Positions 3,304 through 11,031 of a stretch of 12,350 bases of DNA are shown in pieces. The stretch is taken from the NCBI GenBank assembly GCA_965223435.1, contig CBDCWQ010000010.1, positions 1-12,350 on the forward strand, in the 5' to 3' direction. The notes under the pieces were generated by a model. The model ran no database searches, was not told the origin of the DNA, and saw only the letters and a list, made by a program, of their open reading frames with translations. A program made the translations under genes and the position numbers. This DNA comes from CBDCWQ01 sp965223435. GTDB lineage: Bacteria; Myxococcota; Kuafuiibacteriia; Kuafuiibacteriales; Kuafuiibacteriaceae. Numbering within the stretch: position 1 is the stretch's first letter; each line of letters opens with the position of its first letter.

Positions 3304-4383
3304 ATGAGAATCCACGTAGCGCTCCAAGAGCGAATCTTCGTTTACGAAGACAACATTCCAACCAAGTACATCGGTCCGGGTCGGCACCGAATCTTTCGGC
3401 CGCTCAAGAAGCTGGCCGTCGTTCGGAAGAACGTTGATCGGATCGTAGCGGACTTGCGACCTGAAGAGGCTGCCTTGGTGCCTGCATCAGATCTAACCTC
3501 CTTGAAGCTGGGCGTGCATGAGCGCGCCTTGGTCATGGTGAAGGGGCGACCGTTCACCTGGCTTGGTGAAGGTGAGCATCAGGTTTGGACGGTCGATCCA
3601 TCGGTCGAGATCAAGACCTTCGACGTCTCAGGCGTTGAGGTGGCTCCGCTTGTGGAGTCAGTCAAGGCTGTGGTCCCCGACCGCGACTACACCGAGGTCA
3701 CGGCGCCCAAGAATAGTGCTGTGATCCGCTTCGTTGATGGTGATATTCACGAGGTCTTGGCGCCCGGCCGCCACGCGGCTTGGAAGTCCAGGCAGAAGGT
3801 GGAGTTCTTGATCCTCGACCTCAGGGAGCGCCTCCTCCACGTCAATGGCCAGGAGGTCATGACCAAGGACCGAGTGACCTTGCGGCTCAACCTTTCGGTT
3901 GCGTTCCGGGTCCTCGACCCGGTGCGGGTCGCGACGGTCGCGCGTGAGGCCGATGACGTGCTCTACCTTGCGGTTCAGTTCGCAGCCCGGGAAACCGTGG
4001 CCACGAGAACGCTGGACCAACTCTTGGTGGAGCGCGACGCGATTGCGGAGACCATCTCGCCGGAGGTCCGGGCACGGGCCGAGGCCGTGGGGCTTGCGAT
4101 TGTCACCTTCGGTGTGAAGGACGTCATCTTGCCCGGCGAGATGAAGACCCTTCTCAACCGGGTCATCGAGGCCCAGAAGGAAGCGGAGGCGAACGTCATT
4201 CTGCGGCGTGAGGAGACCGCGGCCGTGCGTTCGATGGCCAACACTGCGAAGGTGATGGCGGAGAACCCCGTTATCCTTCGACTCAAGGAGCTTGAAGCCT
4301 ACAAGGAGCTCGCCGCAAAGGTGGACAAGGTCCAAGTGGTGGTGGGCAACGGTACGCTGCCCAAGCTGAACCTCCTCACTTGA
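3304..4383 (+). CDS. Slipin-type SPFH/band-7 protein next to RtcB
   Basis: A 359-residue SPFH (stomatin/prohibitin/flotillin/HflK) protein of the slipin type. The N-terminal part has three similar turns, GPGRH (24-28), GEGEH (88-92) and APGRH (153-157), suggesting internal repeats. The SPFH domain runs about 130-290 and includes TKDRVTLRLN (187-196) and LPGEMKTLLN (276-285). An alanine/glutamate-rich helix (289-340) suited to oligomerisation follows, ending with a short strand. No N-terminal membrane hairpin is evident, as in the slipins of some Rtc operons. ATG 3304 is chosen because AAAGGAGG (3288-3295) lies eight bases upstream; an in-frame GTG at 3295 is inside that site. Slipins are recurrent neighbours of bacterial RtcB, but their biochemical role there is unknown; a scaffold is a reasonable guess. 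Confidence 0.92.
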   Translation: MRIHVALQERIFVYEDNIPTKYIGPGRHRIFRPLKKLAVVRKNVDRIVADLRPEEAALVPASDLTSLKLGVHERALVMVKGRPFTWLGEGEHQVWTVDPSVEIKTFDVSGVEVAPLVESVKAVVPDRDYTEVTAPKNSAVIRFVDGDIHEVLAPGRHAAWKSRQKVEFLILDLRERLLHVNGQEVMTKDRVTLRLNLSVAFRVLDPVRVATVAREADDVLYLAVQFAARETVATRTLDQLLVERDAIAETISPEVRARAEAVGLAIVTFGVKDVILPGEMKTLLNRVIEAQKEAEANVILRREETAAVRSMANTAKVMAENPVILRLKELEAYKELAAKVDKVQVVVGNGTLPKLNLLT

Positions 4384-4455
4384 TCCCGGGTCAGGGTAGA
4401 AAGGCTTGATTCGGGGAACGGGTGGAGCGTCGTGCGTTCCTCTCACGCGCGACAT
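4384..4455 (+). other. slipin-rtcB intergenic with dyad
   Basis: Contains the dyad GTCGTGCG/CGCGCGAC (4429-4436 with 4446-4453, one G-U, 9-nt loop) two bases before the shared motif. Slipin's upstream dyad has the same loop length and nearly the same placement but different sequence. It could be an operator or a leader hairpin. Confidence 0.4.
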
Positions 4456-4483
4456 TTCACCCACTTTTATCTTCATTCTGAAA
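4456..4483 (+). promoter_or_regulatory. Shared upstream motif, rtcB copy
   Basis: TTCACCCACTTTT plus TGAAAT, with spacing identical to the copy before slipin (23 bases from first T to TGAAA). Here it is followed by TAATGTG and the Shine-Dalgarno AAGGAG (4494-4499), so a promoter reading (TTCACC, 17 bases, TGAAAT) is spatially more acceptable than at slipin. Confidence 0.5.
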
Positions 4484-4505
4484 TAATGTGTACAAGGAGA
4501 ACGCC

Positions 4506-5672
4506 ATGTCGATTTCAAGATTAAAAGGGGGCAAAGTTCCGATTCGGCTCTGGACCAAGGTCGAAGAGGTGGAGAGCTCCGCCCTCGACCAGCTGAAGAA
4601 CATCGCCGCCCTCCCATGGGTGTTCAAGCACGTGGCGGTAATGCCGGATGTCCATTTCGGTAAGGGCGCGACGGTTGGATCGGTCATCGCCATGAAAGAT
4701 GCGGTGGCACCGGCCGCAGTCGGTGTGGACATCGGCTGTGGGATGGCCGCGGTGAAAACGCACTTGTCGGCTTCCGATCTCCCGGACTCGCTGGCGCTTC
4801 TGCGAAGCCGAGTGGAACAAACGATCCCGGTCGGCTTCAATGCCCACGATCGAGTGAGCAAGTATGCCGAGAAGATGCGGCTCTGGAAGTCATTTCACGA
4901 CCTCACCGAGAAAGTTCACGACCGCCTCGGCAAGGCCCGCAAACAATTGGGCACGCTCGGAGGCGGGAATCACTTTATAGAACTCTGTCTGGATACTACA
5001 CAGTCGGTTTGGCTCATGCTTCACTCTGGGTCGAGAAACATTGGGAAGACGCTCGCCGAGATCCATATTGGTCGGGCGAGAAAGCTTGCGCACAATGCGA
5101 AGTTACCGGACCGCGATCTGGCCGTCTTTCTCGCGGGTACACGAGAAATGGAAGCGTATCGTCGCGATCTCTTCTGGGCCCAGAGCTACGCCAAGAGTAA
5201 TCGTGAAGTTATGCTGAAGCTCTACCAGGATGTGATCCGCAAGATGTTCCCACAGGTTCGTTTTGATGACGCGATCACCTGCCACCACAACTACGTCGCC
5301 GAGGAAGTCCACTTCGGCGAGGAGGTATTGGTGACTCGAAAGGGAGCGATCAGCGCCCGAGAGGGGGAGCTCGGCATCATCCCAGGGTCGATGGGAACAC
5401 GGTCGTACATTGTGCGAGGACGTGGAAATGCGAACGCTTTCCACTCGGCATCCCACGGCGCTGGGCGTCGGATGAGTCGCGGCAAAGCCAAACGGACGTT
5501 CTCCGTAGCGGATCTTGAGGCCCAGACGGCCGGCGTCGAATGTCGAAAGGACCGGGCTGTGGTTGACGAAATTCCAGGTGCCTACAAGGATATCGATCAA
5601 GTCATGGAATATCAGCAGGACCTGGTCGAAGTGGTGGCCGAGCTTAAGCAGGTCATGTGTGTGAAAGGCTAG
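4506..5672 (+). CDS. rtcB: RNA-splicing ligase RtcB
   Basis: A 388-residue RtcB, close to the roughly 400 residues usual in bacteria. RtcB joins RNA 2',3'-cyclic phosphate or 3'-phosphate ends to 5'-OH ends using GTP and Mn2+, through a guanylated histidine. All hallmark motifs are present: VDIGCG (74-79) with Asp75 and Cys78 as metal ligands; LGGGNHF (151-157) with His156; HSGSRN (173-178) with His173; CHHNY (259-263); GSMGTRSY (294-301); and SASHGAGR (314-321) with His317, the expected GMP acceptor. ATG 4506 follows AAGGAG at 4494-4499; the GTG at 4488 lies before that site. No archease or RtcA gene is seen. It sits just after an array of interrupted tRNAs and nine bases before the radical SAM gene, suggesting tRNA splicing or repair as its job. 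The family call is secure; the tRNA substrate is inferred. Confidence 0.97.
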   Translation: MSISRLKGGKVPIRLWTKVEEVESSALDQLKNIAALPWVFKHVAVMPDVHFGKGATVGSVIAMKDAVAPAAVGVDIGCGMAAVKTHLSASDLPDSLALLRSRVEQTIPVGFNAHDRVSKYAEKMRLWKSFHDLTEKVHDRLGKARKQLGTLGGGNHFIELCLDTTQSVWLMLHSGSRNIGKTLAEIHIGRARKLAHNAKLPDRDLAVFLAGTREMEAYRRDLFWAQSYAKSNREVMLKLYQDVIRKMFPQVRFDDAITCHHNYVAEEVHFGEEVLVTRKGAISAREGELGIIPGSMGTRSYIVRGRGNANAFHSASHGAGRRMSRGKAKRTFSVADLEAQTAGVECRKDRAVVDEIPGAYKDIDQVMEYQQDLVEVVAELKQVMCVKG

Positions 5673-5681
5673 AGAACCGCT

Positions 5682-7829
5682 ATGAATTTGTCGCAAGCAA
5701 GCCTGAATCCCGATCGCGATCGCTTTCGTCCGTATGCACTAGACGGCGCCGTTCACTACTTTCATCCCCGAACCGCTACACATGTTAGGATGACCAATCA
5801 ACGAACCCGGGGGGTACGAAGACAAGTGCCTCGTGTCATCATGTTTGGCATCACGAACGCCTGTAATCGTTCTTGCTCTTTCTGCAGCCGTGGCCTTACT
5901 GCCGAAAGTTTGTGGACCGTCGATTCAGCCTTTCAAGTTCTGAGAAACCTCGCTGCCGCTGGGGCTTTGGAGGTGGCGTTCGGTGGCGGTGAGCCTTTCG
6001 CTTTCCCTGGATTCGCCGGCCTTGTGGCGCGGCTCTATGAGCATACACCCCTTGCGTTAAATGTGACGACCAATGGTGATCTTATCAATCACTCCAGCTG
6101 GAGCGATTTCACTGGCCGTTTTGGCCAAGTTCGCGTCTCCATCTATGATGATACCACTTGGCGCCGTTGCGCAGATGTCTTTTCGGTGCATCGACAGCTT
6201 TGGGGAGCCAACGTCCTCGTCGATGACCAAACGCTGTCATCTTTGCCTAAGATCCTCTCGGATTTGTCCGAGTCGACCTGTCACGACGTCTCCATTCTCT
6301 CCTACGTGGGGGAGGCCAAGCGCACGCTCTCGACCGAAGGTCGTCGTGTCCTTTCAGATATTGTCCGAGCGAGTCCAATCCCATGTCGGGTATCGGTATG
6401 CTTTGGCGAGGAATTGGCACTTCCGCGTCTCTTTTTCGGCTTTGACAATGCCGGCGATTGCGGGGCCGGAAGTGATTTCGTGACGGTCACTTCCGATCAG
6501 CGAGTTCAGGCGTGCTCGTTTCAGGAACGAGGGTTCCCCGGTTCAACAGCCTCCGAGATCTTGCATTCATGGAGAACAGAGCAGGAAGTACTGGAGGAAC
6601 CGTCACCACGGACGGGCTGCGCCCGACTTGCTTGCCAAAACAAACCTCCTCAGCCCTTGCCTGAGATCGCGATTTGGCAGGGGTTTTCGGGCAACAACAG
6701 TGGGGAATGCATACTTGTTGCGAAATTCCAGACGGTGGAGGGCGCGCAAAGCTATCTCGCCGAGCTTCTGCCGGGATGGCGACCACCTGAGGCAAGCGAT
6801 TACAGTGAGGAAGAATTTTCTGCGGAATGGAAGGAGCTATTTGCGCGTGAGCAGGTCGCGTCAAAGAGTGTCGACTGCGGGCTAGCACCAGATGAACTTG
6901 TACATATCGGCAAGAGCGTTATCGCCACCGGATATGGTGTTGACGATAATTTCCCAGAGGTCCGCGCCCTAGCCTGGAAGCGCGGGGCTTTCGTCGTTCC
7001 GGGTGGTATCCATGTTCACGAGTCGTCTACGTTGTTCGCAGCGATCCGTGCCCGCGATAGCGACGATGTAAAAGTGCTTTCCTCAGCCGCTGAAGGCCAG
7101 GCATTTGAAGTCTTTCCGTACGGACACACAGTCTTTCTTAGGGTTCAGCACTCTGAGGAGAACGGAGGCCTGGCTAATATCAAAGAGCAGTTGCTTAGAC
7201 TGTCCGGTGAGAGACCTCTTGCGGCGGAGCTTTTCTACCAACATTGGACGCGTAGCGATATTCTAGAGGCGCAAAAGTGCCTCGGCGAAACTCCGCCAAC
7301 CAGGCAGAGGCTTTGGATTCAGTTCCCCGACTATGATCAAGGCGTGGAAAAAGCTTCTGCGTTCGCCGCAACGTTGACCGATCAGACGGTGTATCTTGGC
7401 TCAACCTGGCTCATGGTGGATCCGGTGCGCGGACGGAAGCACGTCGCCGTCCTCGCCCATCGACGGGGGGCCAACGTTACAGCTCTCGAAGCGGAGGAGG
7501 TTTCGGTTGAGGCGTACTTCTGGCGACCCCGGCCGCTCCCACGTAAAGGCCGCAAAGCGGAACGTCGGTCAATGCCCGCCCTACAGACGGTCGAGGCAGA
7601 ATTGAATAGCGTGGGCCCTCTACTTCGCGGGAGCAAAATTGACCGCAAAAAAGATCACAACGATGCGGTCGTTGCGAGACTGCTGACATCAGATCCTGGA
7701 CAAGCACTCAGCGCCATGGAAACCATCGGTAAACAACTTGGTCTGAGCCTGTGGCCGCATATCGCCGATCCGAATCCCGTGGCCGCATTGCTTCGCCGCC
7801 TGCGCAGTGACCTCACGGTAAAGCGGTGA
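5682..7829 (+). CDS. Radical SAM protein with SPASM-like cysteines and a large unknown C-terminal half
   Basis: A 715-residue protein. The radical SAM signature is CNRSCSFC (61-68; Cys61, Cys65, Cys68), followed by GGGEP (101-105) for SAM binding and TTNGDL (129-134). A SPASM-like auxiliary cluster region follows: Cys260, Cys278, Cys313, Cys318, with Cys235 and Cys240 as further candidates. Residues about 330-715 match nothing I recognise; they contain two hydrophobic strand-helix stretches (around 329-360 and 548-600) that could be related folds, and a basic segment near 640-660. SPASM enzymes typically modify peptides or proteins, but no precursor peptide gene is seen here, so an RNA or protein substrate linked to RtcB is open. 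It starts nine bases after rtcB and is surely cotranscribed. The start is ATG 5682 with only a weak purine-rich site. The chemistry is confident; the substrate is unknown. Confidence 0.88.
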   Translation: MNLSQASLNPDRDRFRPYALDGAVHYFHPRTATHVRMTNQRTRGVRRQVPRVIMFGITNACNRSCSFCSRGLTAESLWTVDSAFQVLRNLAAAGALEVAFGGGEPFAFPGFAGLVARLYEHTPLALNVTTNGDLINHSSWSDFTGRFGQVRVSIYDDTTWRRCADVFSVHRQLWGANVLVDDQTLSSLPKILSDLSESTCHDVSILSYVGEAKRTLSTEGRRVLSDIVRASPIPCRVSVCFGEELALPRLFFGFDNAGDCGAGSDFVTVTSDQRVQACSFQERGFPGSTASEILHSWRTEQEVLEEPSPRTGCARLACQNKPPQPLPEIAIWQGFSGNNSGECILVAKFQTVEGAQSYLAELLPGWRPPEASDYSEEEFSAEWKELFAREQVASKSVDCGLAPDELVHIGKSVIATGYGVDDNFPEVRALAWKRGAFVVPGGIHVHESSTLFAAIRARDSDDVKVLSSAAEGQAFEVFPYGHTVFLRVQHSEENGGLANIKEQLLRLSGERPLAAELFYQHWTRSDILEAQKCLGETPPTRQRLWIQFPDYDQGVEKASAFAATLTDQTVYLGSTWLMVDPVRGRKHVAVLAHRRGANVTALEAEEVSVEAYFWRPRPLPRKGRKAERRSMPALQTVEAELNSVGPLLRGSKIDRKKDHNDAVVARLLTSDPGQALSAMETIGKQLGLSLWPHIADPNPVAALLRRLRSDLTVKR

Positions 7830-7981
7830 AAGACGTCCCCCAATGGAAGCCACAGAGCTGCCCGGTGCCCAAAGGGAAACACGGGAGGATTTCTAGGACA
7901 GATACCGGTTTCTTGGATGGTGAACCTGTATGGTCTGGATGGCGTGGAGTGAATCTTTTGTGCTAGGAGGAGATGTGATGC
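7830..7981 (+). other. Gap between radical SAM gene and downstream tRNAs
   Basis: No protein gene seen. It holds a nested hairpin in 7860-7885 (CCC-GTG arms against CACGGG, inner CCC/GGG) with no T run, so it is not a standard terminator, and the tRNA-Ser-like fragment listed separately. Confidence 0.4.
7915..7950 (+). pseudogene. Remnant of a tRNA-Ser 5' half
   Basis: GGATGGTGAACCTGTATGG matches the first 19 bases of tRNA-Ser(TGA) at 2669 with two differences (acceptor 5' strand plus start of D arm), then diverges. No matching anticodon arm, T arm or 3' acceptor follows, so it looks like a truncated duplicate. Confidence 0.45.
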
Positions 7982-8054
7982 CATGGAGTAGCTCAGTAGC
8001 AAGAGCACCCGGCTTCGGACCGGGAGGGCGCTGGTGCAATTCCTGCCTCCATGT
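7982..8054 (+). tRNA. tRNA-Arg(TCG), second copy, with TG-type T loop
   Basis: Acceptor CATGGAG/CTCCATG is perfect, D stem GCTC/GAGC, anticodon stem CCCGG/CCGGG with TCG at 8015-8017. The T arm is GCTGG/CCTGC (one T-T mismatch) around TGCAATT, so position 55 is G rather than the nearly invariant T. Discriminator T. It shares its anticodon and anticodon loop with the interrupted tRNA-Arg at 673. Confidence 0.82.
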
Positions 8055-8057
8055 TTA

Positions 8058-8126
8058 CCGGGGGTAGCTCAAGTAGAGCAGCCGGCTCTTACCGGCAGGG
8101 TGCGGGTGCAAGTCCCGCCCCTCGGT
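8058..8126 (+). tRNA. tRNA-Lys(CTT)-like with 6-nt anticodon loop
   Basis: Acceptor CCGGGGG/CCCTCGG, D stem GCTC/GAGC with only a 5-nt loop lacking the GG pair, anticodon stem GCCGG/CCGGC enclosing just six bases (CTCTTA) with CTT at 8088-8090, T arm GCGGG/CCCGC around TGCAAGT (G at position 55). Discriminator T. Each arm pairs well, yet three conserved elbow or loop features are missing. It may be a non-canonical tRNA or a tRNA-like RNA used by this locus. Confidence 0.7.
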
Positions 8127-8136
8127 CTTTAAAGCC

Positions 8137-10479
8137 ATGAATGAACTAAAGTACACGATCGGCTCGAACTACGCCCTAGGGCGTCTTTCGCGTGCGATCG
8201 AAACCCTGAGGAATCACGCCGATCCGGCTGTTCGAGAACGAGCCAGCACCAAAATAGACAGGTGGATGGGGGTGCTTGAGGGCATGGCATCAGGAACGCT
8301 GACCGTCGGATCGAGAACTCCGGTAGCGGATACACCTCCTTGGGTGACGCTGGAAGTTGCCCACGGTGGATTCGCGACCGGTCGGTATTTGGCCGAAAGC
8401 CCCCTCGACGTGGAAGAGCAAAGCCTCCTGACTGAGCTGAGCAGTCAGATCCAAGGTGACACAGATAGAGAACGCCTAAACTTGGCCTTACTCGGTGACA
8501 GTGGTCTCGAGCTGCTCTTGGATGCACTGCGCGACGGGCGATACCACACCGAGGTACCTGAAGAGGGTGCTCTCCTGGTCATCGCTTGGTTATTCGCAAA
8601 CGGTCACGAGGAGGAGGCTCTTGATCTCGTCGATCAACTCCGGCCTCTCATGCATCGACTCCGATTCTATCCCCGCCTTCGTCCTACGCCTCATTCTAGC
8701 GGCTCGATGGTTCGTGTCGCTACTGTGGAGGAGGTTGCGGCCCCCCTCCGCAACGCCGAAGAAAACCTGCAGACCAAGAAAATGAATGAGGCATTGAAAA
8801 CTTGGGCACCACTTTTTGATCGGCTCGTCGAACTGTGGCTGGATACGGTTGAAGGCGACGCACCTAGACTCAGTGACAAAGGCAAGATCTCTGGTGGTTG
8901 GCCGTGCAAGCGATGGCCCCACGACTGGAGTAAGCGACGCAGCCAATGGGCCGATGAATACTCCGAAGCGTGCGAAATAGGCACGTACTGCAGCAAGCAC
9001 AAACACCCGAAGAGTAACTTCAGTCGCCTACGTAATGCGCTGGAGAAATGTGAGAACGGCAGTTCCGCTTTGACGAGTAGAGAAGTGGGCTGGATCCGTC
9101 GGGCTCTGGCGAATACCATTTCTAAGTCCGGAATACCCGGCTCAGACCTTCGTGAGTCTCTTCGCAAGACACAGGCGGAGGTTGTCGAACGGCCTACGCA
9201 CGCACAAATTGCGCGGCTCGTCGCGACACGACTGTCGAAGTATCCACGCGAGGGTGGGGTTCCTTCTCTAGATCCGATCGAGGTGGATGTTTCTGGGGCC
9301 GAGGGACTTCCCGCCGGCACGTCCATCCCCCGGCACATCGTAAAAAAGGCTGCGCGGGCGTTGGAAGCTCCGGTTCAAGACTTGATTGAAAGAGGCGTAA
9401 TCGGTTCCTCGGAGGTGCTCGCAGCAATTCTTCCCCAAATTACGGCTCAAGTGGCGTCGGCCGGCATCGAAGATGCTGCTCTACGCGGTCTTTTTAGCCA
9501 GATTTATGCGGCGTTCCGTCGCCGCCGCTCCCTACTCCTACTCAACTTGGAACATCAGGTCACGCTGGATGAACTGCCGTGGATTTCGGCGCTAACCGGA
9601 CTGCGTTCCGACAACTTGGGCACGAAGAAGCAAGCGAGGCAGTCCTTGGAGGAGGTAACCAGGATCGCATTGTCTGCATTCCCTGCGACTATTTTGCCTA
9701 ATCCGTTGGTACGCGAGATGGGCGCGCTGGCAAGCCGCGGGGGGTTCGAAATGCCGCTCGTGGAGGAAGTTGCGGCCGATATTTTTATGGGAACATTTAC
9801 GGCTAAGTGGCAGAAAGCGGCCTTGGTAGCTTCCGATCTCCTGGACGGAACTTTGTATGCTCATTACTACGATTTGCCACCGAGGTCGGCATATCATGAT
9901 GCACCTGGTGGACTGCTTGCGCGCATGAGATCGCGGCACCGCAAGAACACGGCAGATGGTTTCGTCAACATCTGCCAGGTAAGAGCCCGCGAAGCGGGTG
10001 TTGAGGGAGGGAGTTGGGTCGCCCAAAACGGCGCTGTCATCGAACAGAGTCAGATCTTGACGACGCACAACCTGGCTGTGCTCTGTCAGGGGCTTGACCT
10101 GATGGACCACCTGCGCCTCGTCGCACAAGAACTTACGGAACGGTGCTTTCGGTGGGTTCTGCGTCGCCACAAGCAGCCGATACGAATGTCGCATGCTCGG
10201 CTACAGATGCTAAAGAATACGGCGTACGCTTGGCGACAGGCGATCTTCTTCCTCTCATTCTGCGATGAAAGGATGCAGGCGAGAAAAATCGAATTTTTGG
10301 AATCCCTCGTTCATGAGGCGGATCTGGAACACGGAGACCGCCTCCAGGCAGCAGTGAACGGCCTTCAAAGGGTCCATGGGGGCGGAAGGTTCGATGAAAG
10401 CGGCAGACTGGGCAATGGTCGACGGTTTCTCGGCTGGTCCGTGGGACAACATTGGATGATGGCACCAAACGATCGGTAG
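8137..10479 (+). CDS. Large protein of unknown function downstream of odd tRNAs
   Basis: A 780-residue soluble-looking protein, no signal peptide or membrane segment. I do not recognise the family. Visible features: an acidic helical N-terminal part (1-240); a Cys/His-rich segment C257, H262, C279, C285, H288, H290, C305 that could bind metal; a basic helix RRRRSLLLLN (461-470); and a conserved-looking C-terminal stretch with YAHYYDLPPRSAYHDAPGG (574-592) and QSQILTTHNLAVLC (637-650). The ATG lies ten bases after tRNA-Lys and has no Shine-Dalgarno, so cleavage at the tRNA 3' end would leave an almost leaderless mRNA. Position beside rtcB, the radical SAM gene and tRNAs makes it a candidate partner, for example the missing RNA nuclease, but that is speculation. 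Frame, length and codon use are convincing. Confidence 0.8.
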   Translation: MNELKYTIGSNYALGRLSRAIETLRNHADPAVRERASTKIDRWMGVLEGMASGTLTVGSRTPVADTPPWVTLEVAHGGFATGRYLAESPLDVEEQSLLTELSSQIQGDTDRERLNLALLGDSGLELLLDALRDGRYHTEVPEEGALLVIAWLFANGHEEEALDLVDQLRPLMHRLRFYPRLRPTPHSSGSMVRVATVEEVAAPLRNAEENLQTKKMNEALKTWAPLFDRLVELWLDTVEGDAPRLSDKGKISGGWPCKRWPHDWSKRRSQWADEYSEACEIGTYCSKHKHPKSNFSRLRNALEKCENGSSALTSREVGWIRRALANTISKSGIPGSDLRESLRKTQAEVVERPTHAQIARLVATRLSKYPREGGVPSLDPIEVDVSGAEGLPAGTSIPRHIVKKAARALEAPVQDLIERGVIGSSEVLAAILPQITAQVASAGIEDAALRGLFSQIYAAFRRRRSLLLLNLEHQVTLDELPWISALTGLRSDNLGTKKQARQSLEEVTRIALSAFPATILPNPLVREMGALASRGGFEMPLVEEVAADIFMGTFTAKWQKAALVASDLLDGTLYAHYYDLPPRSAYHDAPGGLLARMRSRHRKNTADGFVNICQVRAREAGVEGGSWVAQNGAVIEQSQILTTHNLAVLCQGLDLMDHLRLVAQELTERCFRWVLRRHKQPIRMSHARLQMLKNTAYAWRQAIFFLSFCDERMQARKIEFLESLVHEADLEHGDRLQAAVNGLQRVHGGGRFDESGRLGNGRRFLGWSVGQHWMMAPNDR

Positions 10480-10644
10480 GCGGCAGAATGCCGTGCCGCC
10501 CCTAAGGGAGGTCCAGATCTTACTGCAAAGTGGGCGAACTCTCGAGCTCTGCTCGCATTTGCTTCAAAATCACTCGCTGGCATCACGGCTAATGTCGTTG
10601 TTGCCGAAGAGTGTCTGGAGCAGTTGGCGGGCAAGTGCGACTGA
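10480..10644 (+). other. In-frame open stretch after the 780-residue protein's stop
   Basis: After TAG 10477-10479 the same frame stays open for 54 codons to TGA 10642-10644 and reads like protein (for example ANSRALLAFASKSLAGITAN and EECLEQLAGKCD). It has no good start. It may be chance, an eroded C-terminus, or an amber readthrough extension. No tRNA here has a CTA anticodon. Confidence 0.25.
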
Positions 10645-10898
10645 GCCGGAATCGAGGGCGAGCAGGGCCGCCCGAACCACCGCCCTGAACAACTGAAGGC
10701 GCTCTTCCGCCGTTTTCCGCGTTCTTCCGTCAGCTTCCCACCGGGCCGATTTTGTCAGTAGGCGCAGATCTTCATAAGTGGCTGGAACGACAAAAGATCC
10801 GAGAATTTCATGCGATCCTTCGATTCGCGCCGGCTCCAGTCAATTTCCGCTGCAACATCAGATACTTACAAACCGGTGTTGCAGCGGTATTGCAAATT
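10645..10898 (+). other. Non-coding stretch with TGCAACA inverted repeat
   Basis: No supported gene. TGCAACA at about 10851 and TGTTGCA at about 10877 form a 7-bp inverted repeat around 19 bases. AAACCGGTGTT (10870-10880) is the reverse complement of AACACCGGTTT at 11006-11016. Confidence 0.4.
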
Positions 10899-10913
10899 AC
10901 CCGCGTCCAAACT
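10899..10913 (+). repeat. 15-bp direct repeat, copy 1
   Basis: ACCCGCGTCCAAACT, repeated exactly at 10965-10979. The two copies bracket the terminator hairpin. Confidence 0.6.
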
Positions 10914-10920
10914 TTCCGTA

Positions 10921-10946
10921 ATGCCCTTCTTTTTGGGCGTTTTTTT
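10921..10946 (+). terminator. Intrinsic terminator
   Basis: Stem ATGCCC/GGGCGT (six pairs, one G-U) with an 8-nt T-rich loop, followed by seven T. Oriented to stop transcription coming from the left, that is from the 780-residue gene. Confidence 0.7.
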
Positions 10947-10964
10947 GAAGTCGGCGGGGCTTTG

Positions 10965-10979
10965 ACCCGCGTCCAAACT
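10965..10979 (+). repeat. 15-bp direct repeat, copy 2
   Basis: Exact second copy of ACCCGCGTCCAAACT, 66 bases after the first. Confidence 0.6.
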
Positions 10980-11031
10980 CACTCAAATGCAGAATTCGGG
11001 CTAGAAACACCGGTTTCCTGAAAATCGGTTC

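Noticed and set aside
3005..3307. Possible 100-codon gene before slipin
   Set aside because: It starts inside the T arm of tRNA-Ile, has no ribosome binding site and no domain, and overlaps slipin's Shine-Dalgarno.
3658..4617. Long minus-strand open frame opposite slipin
   Set aside because: Mirror of a strongly coding plus-strand gene with family motifs; the antisense translation is His/Arg/Pro-rich without structure.
10752..11021. Possible 89-codon gene in the repeat region
   Set aside because: It runs through the terminator hairpin and both copies of the direct repeat and has no plausible ribosome binding site.
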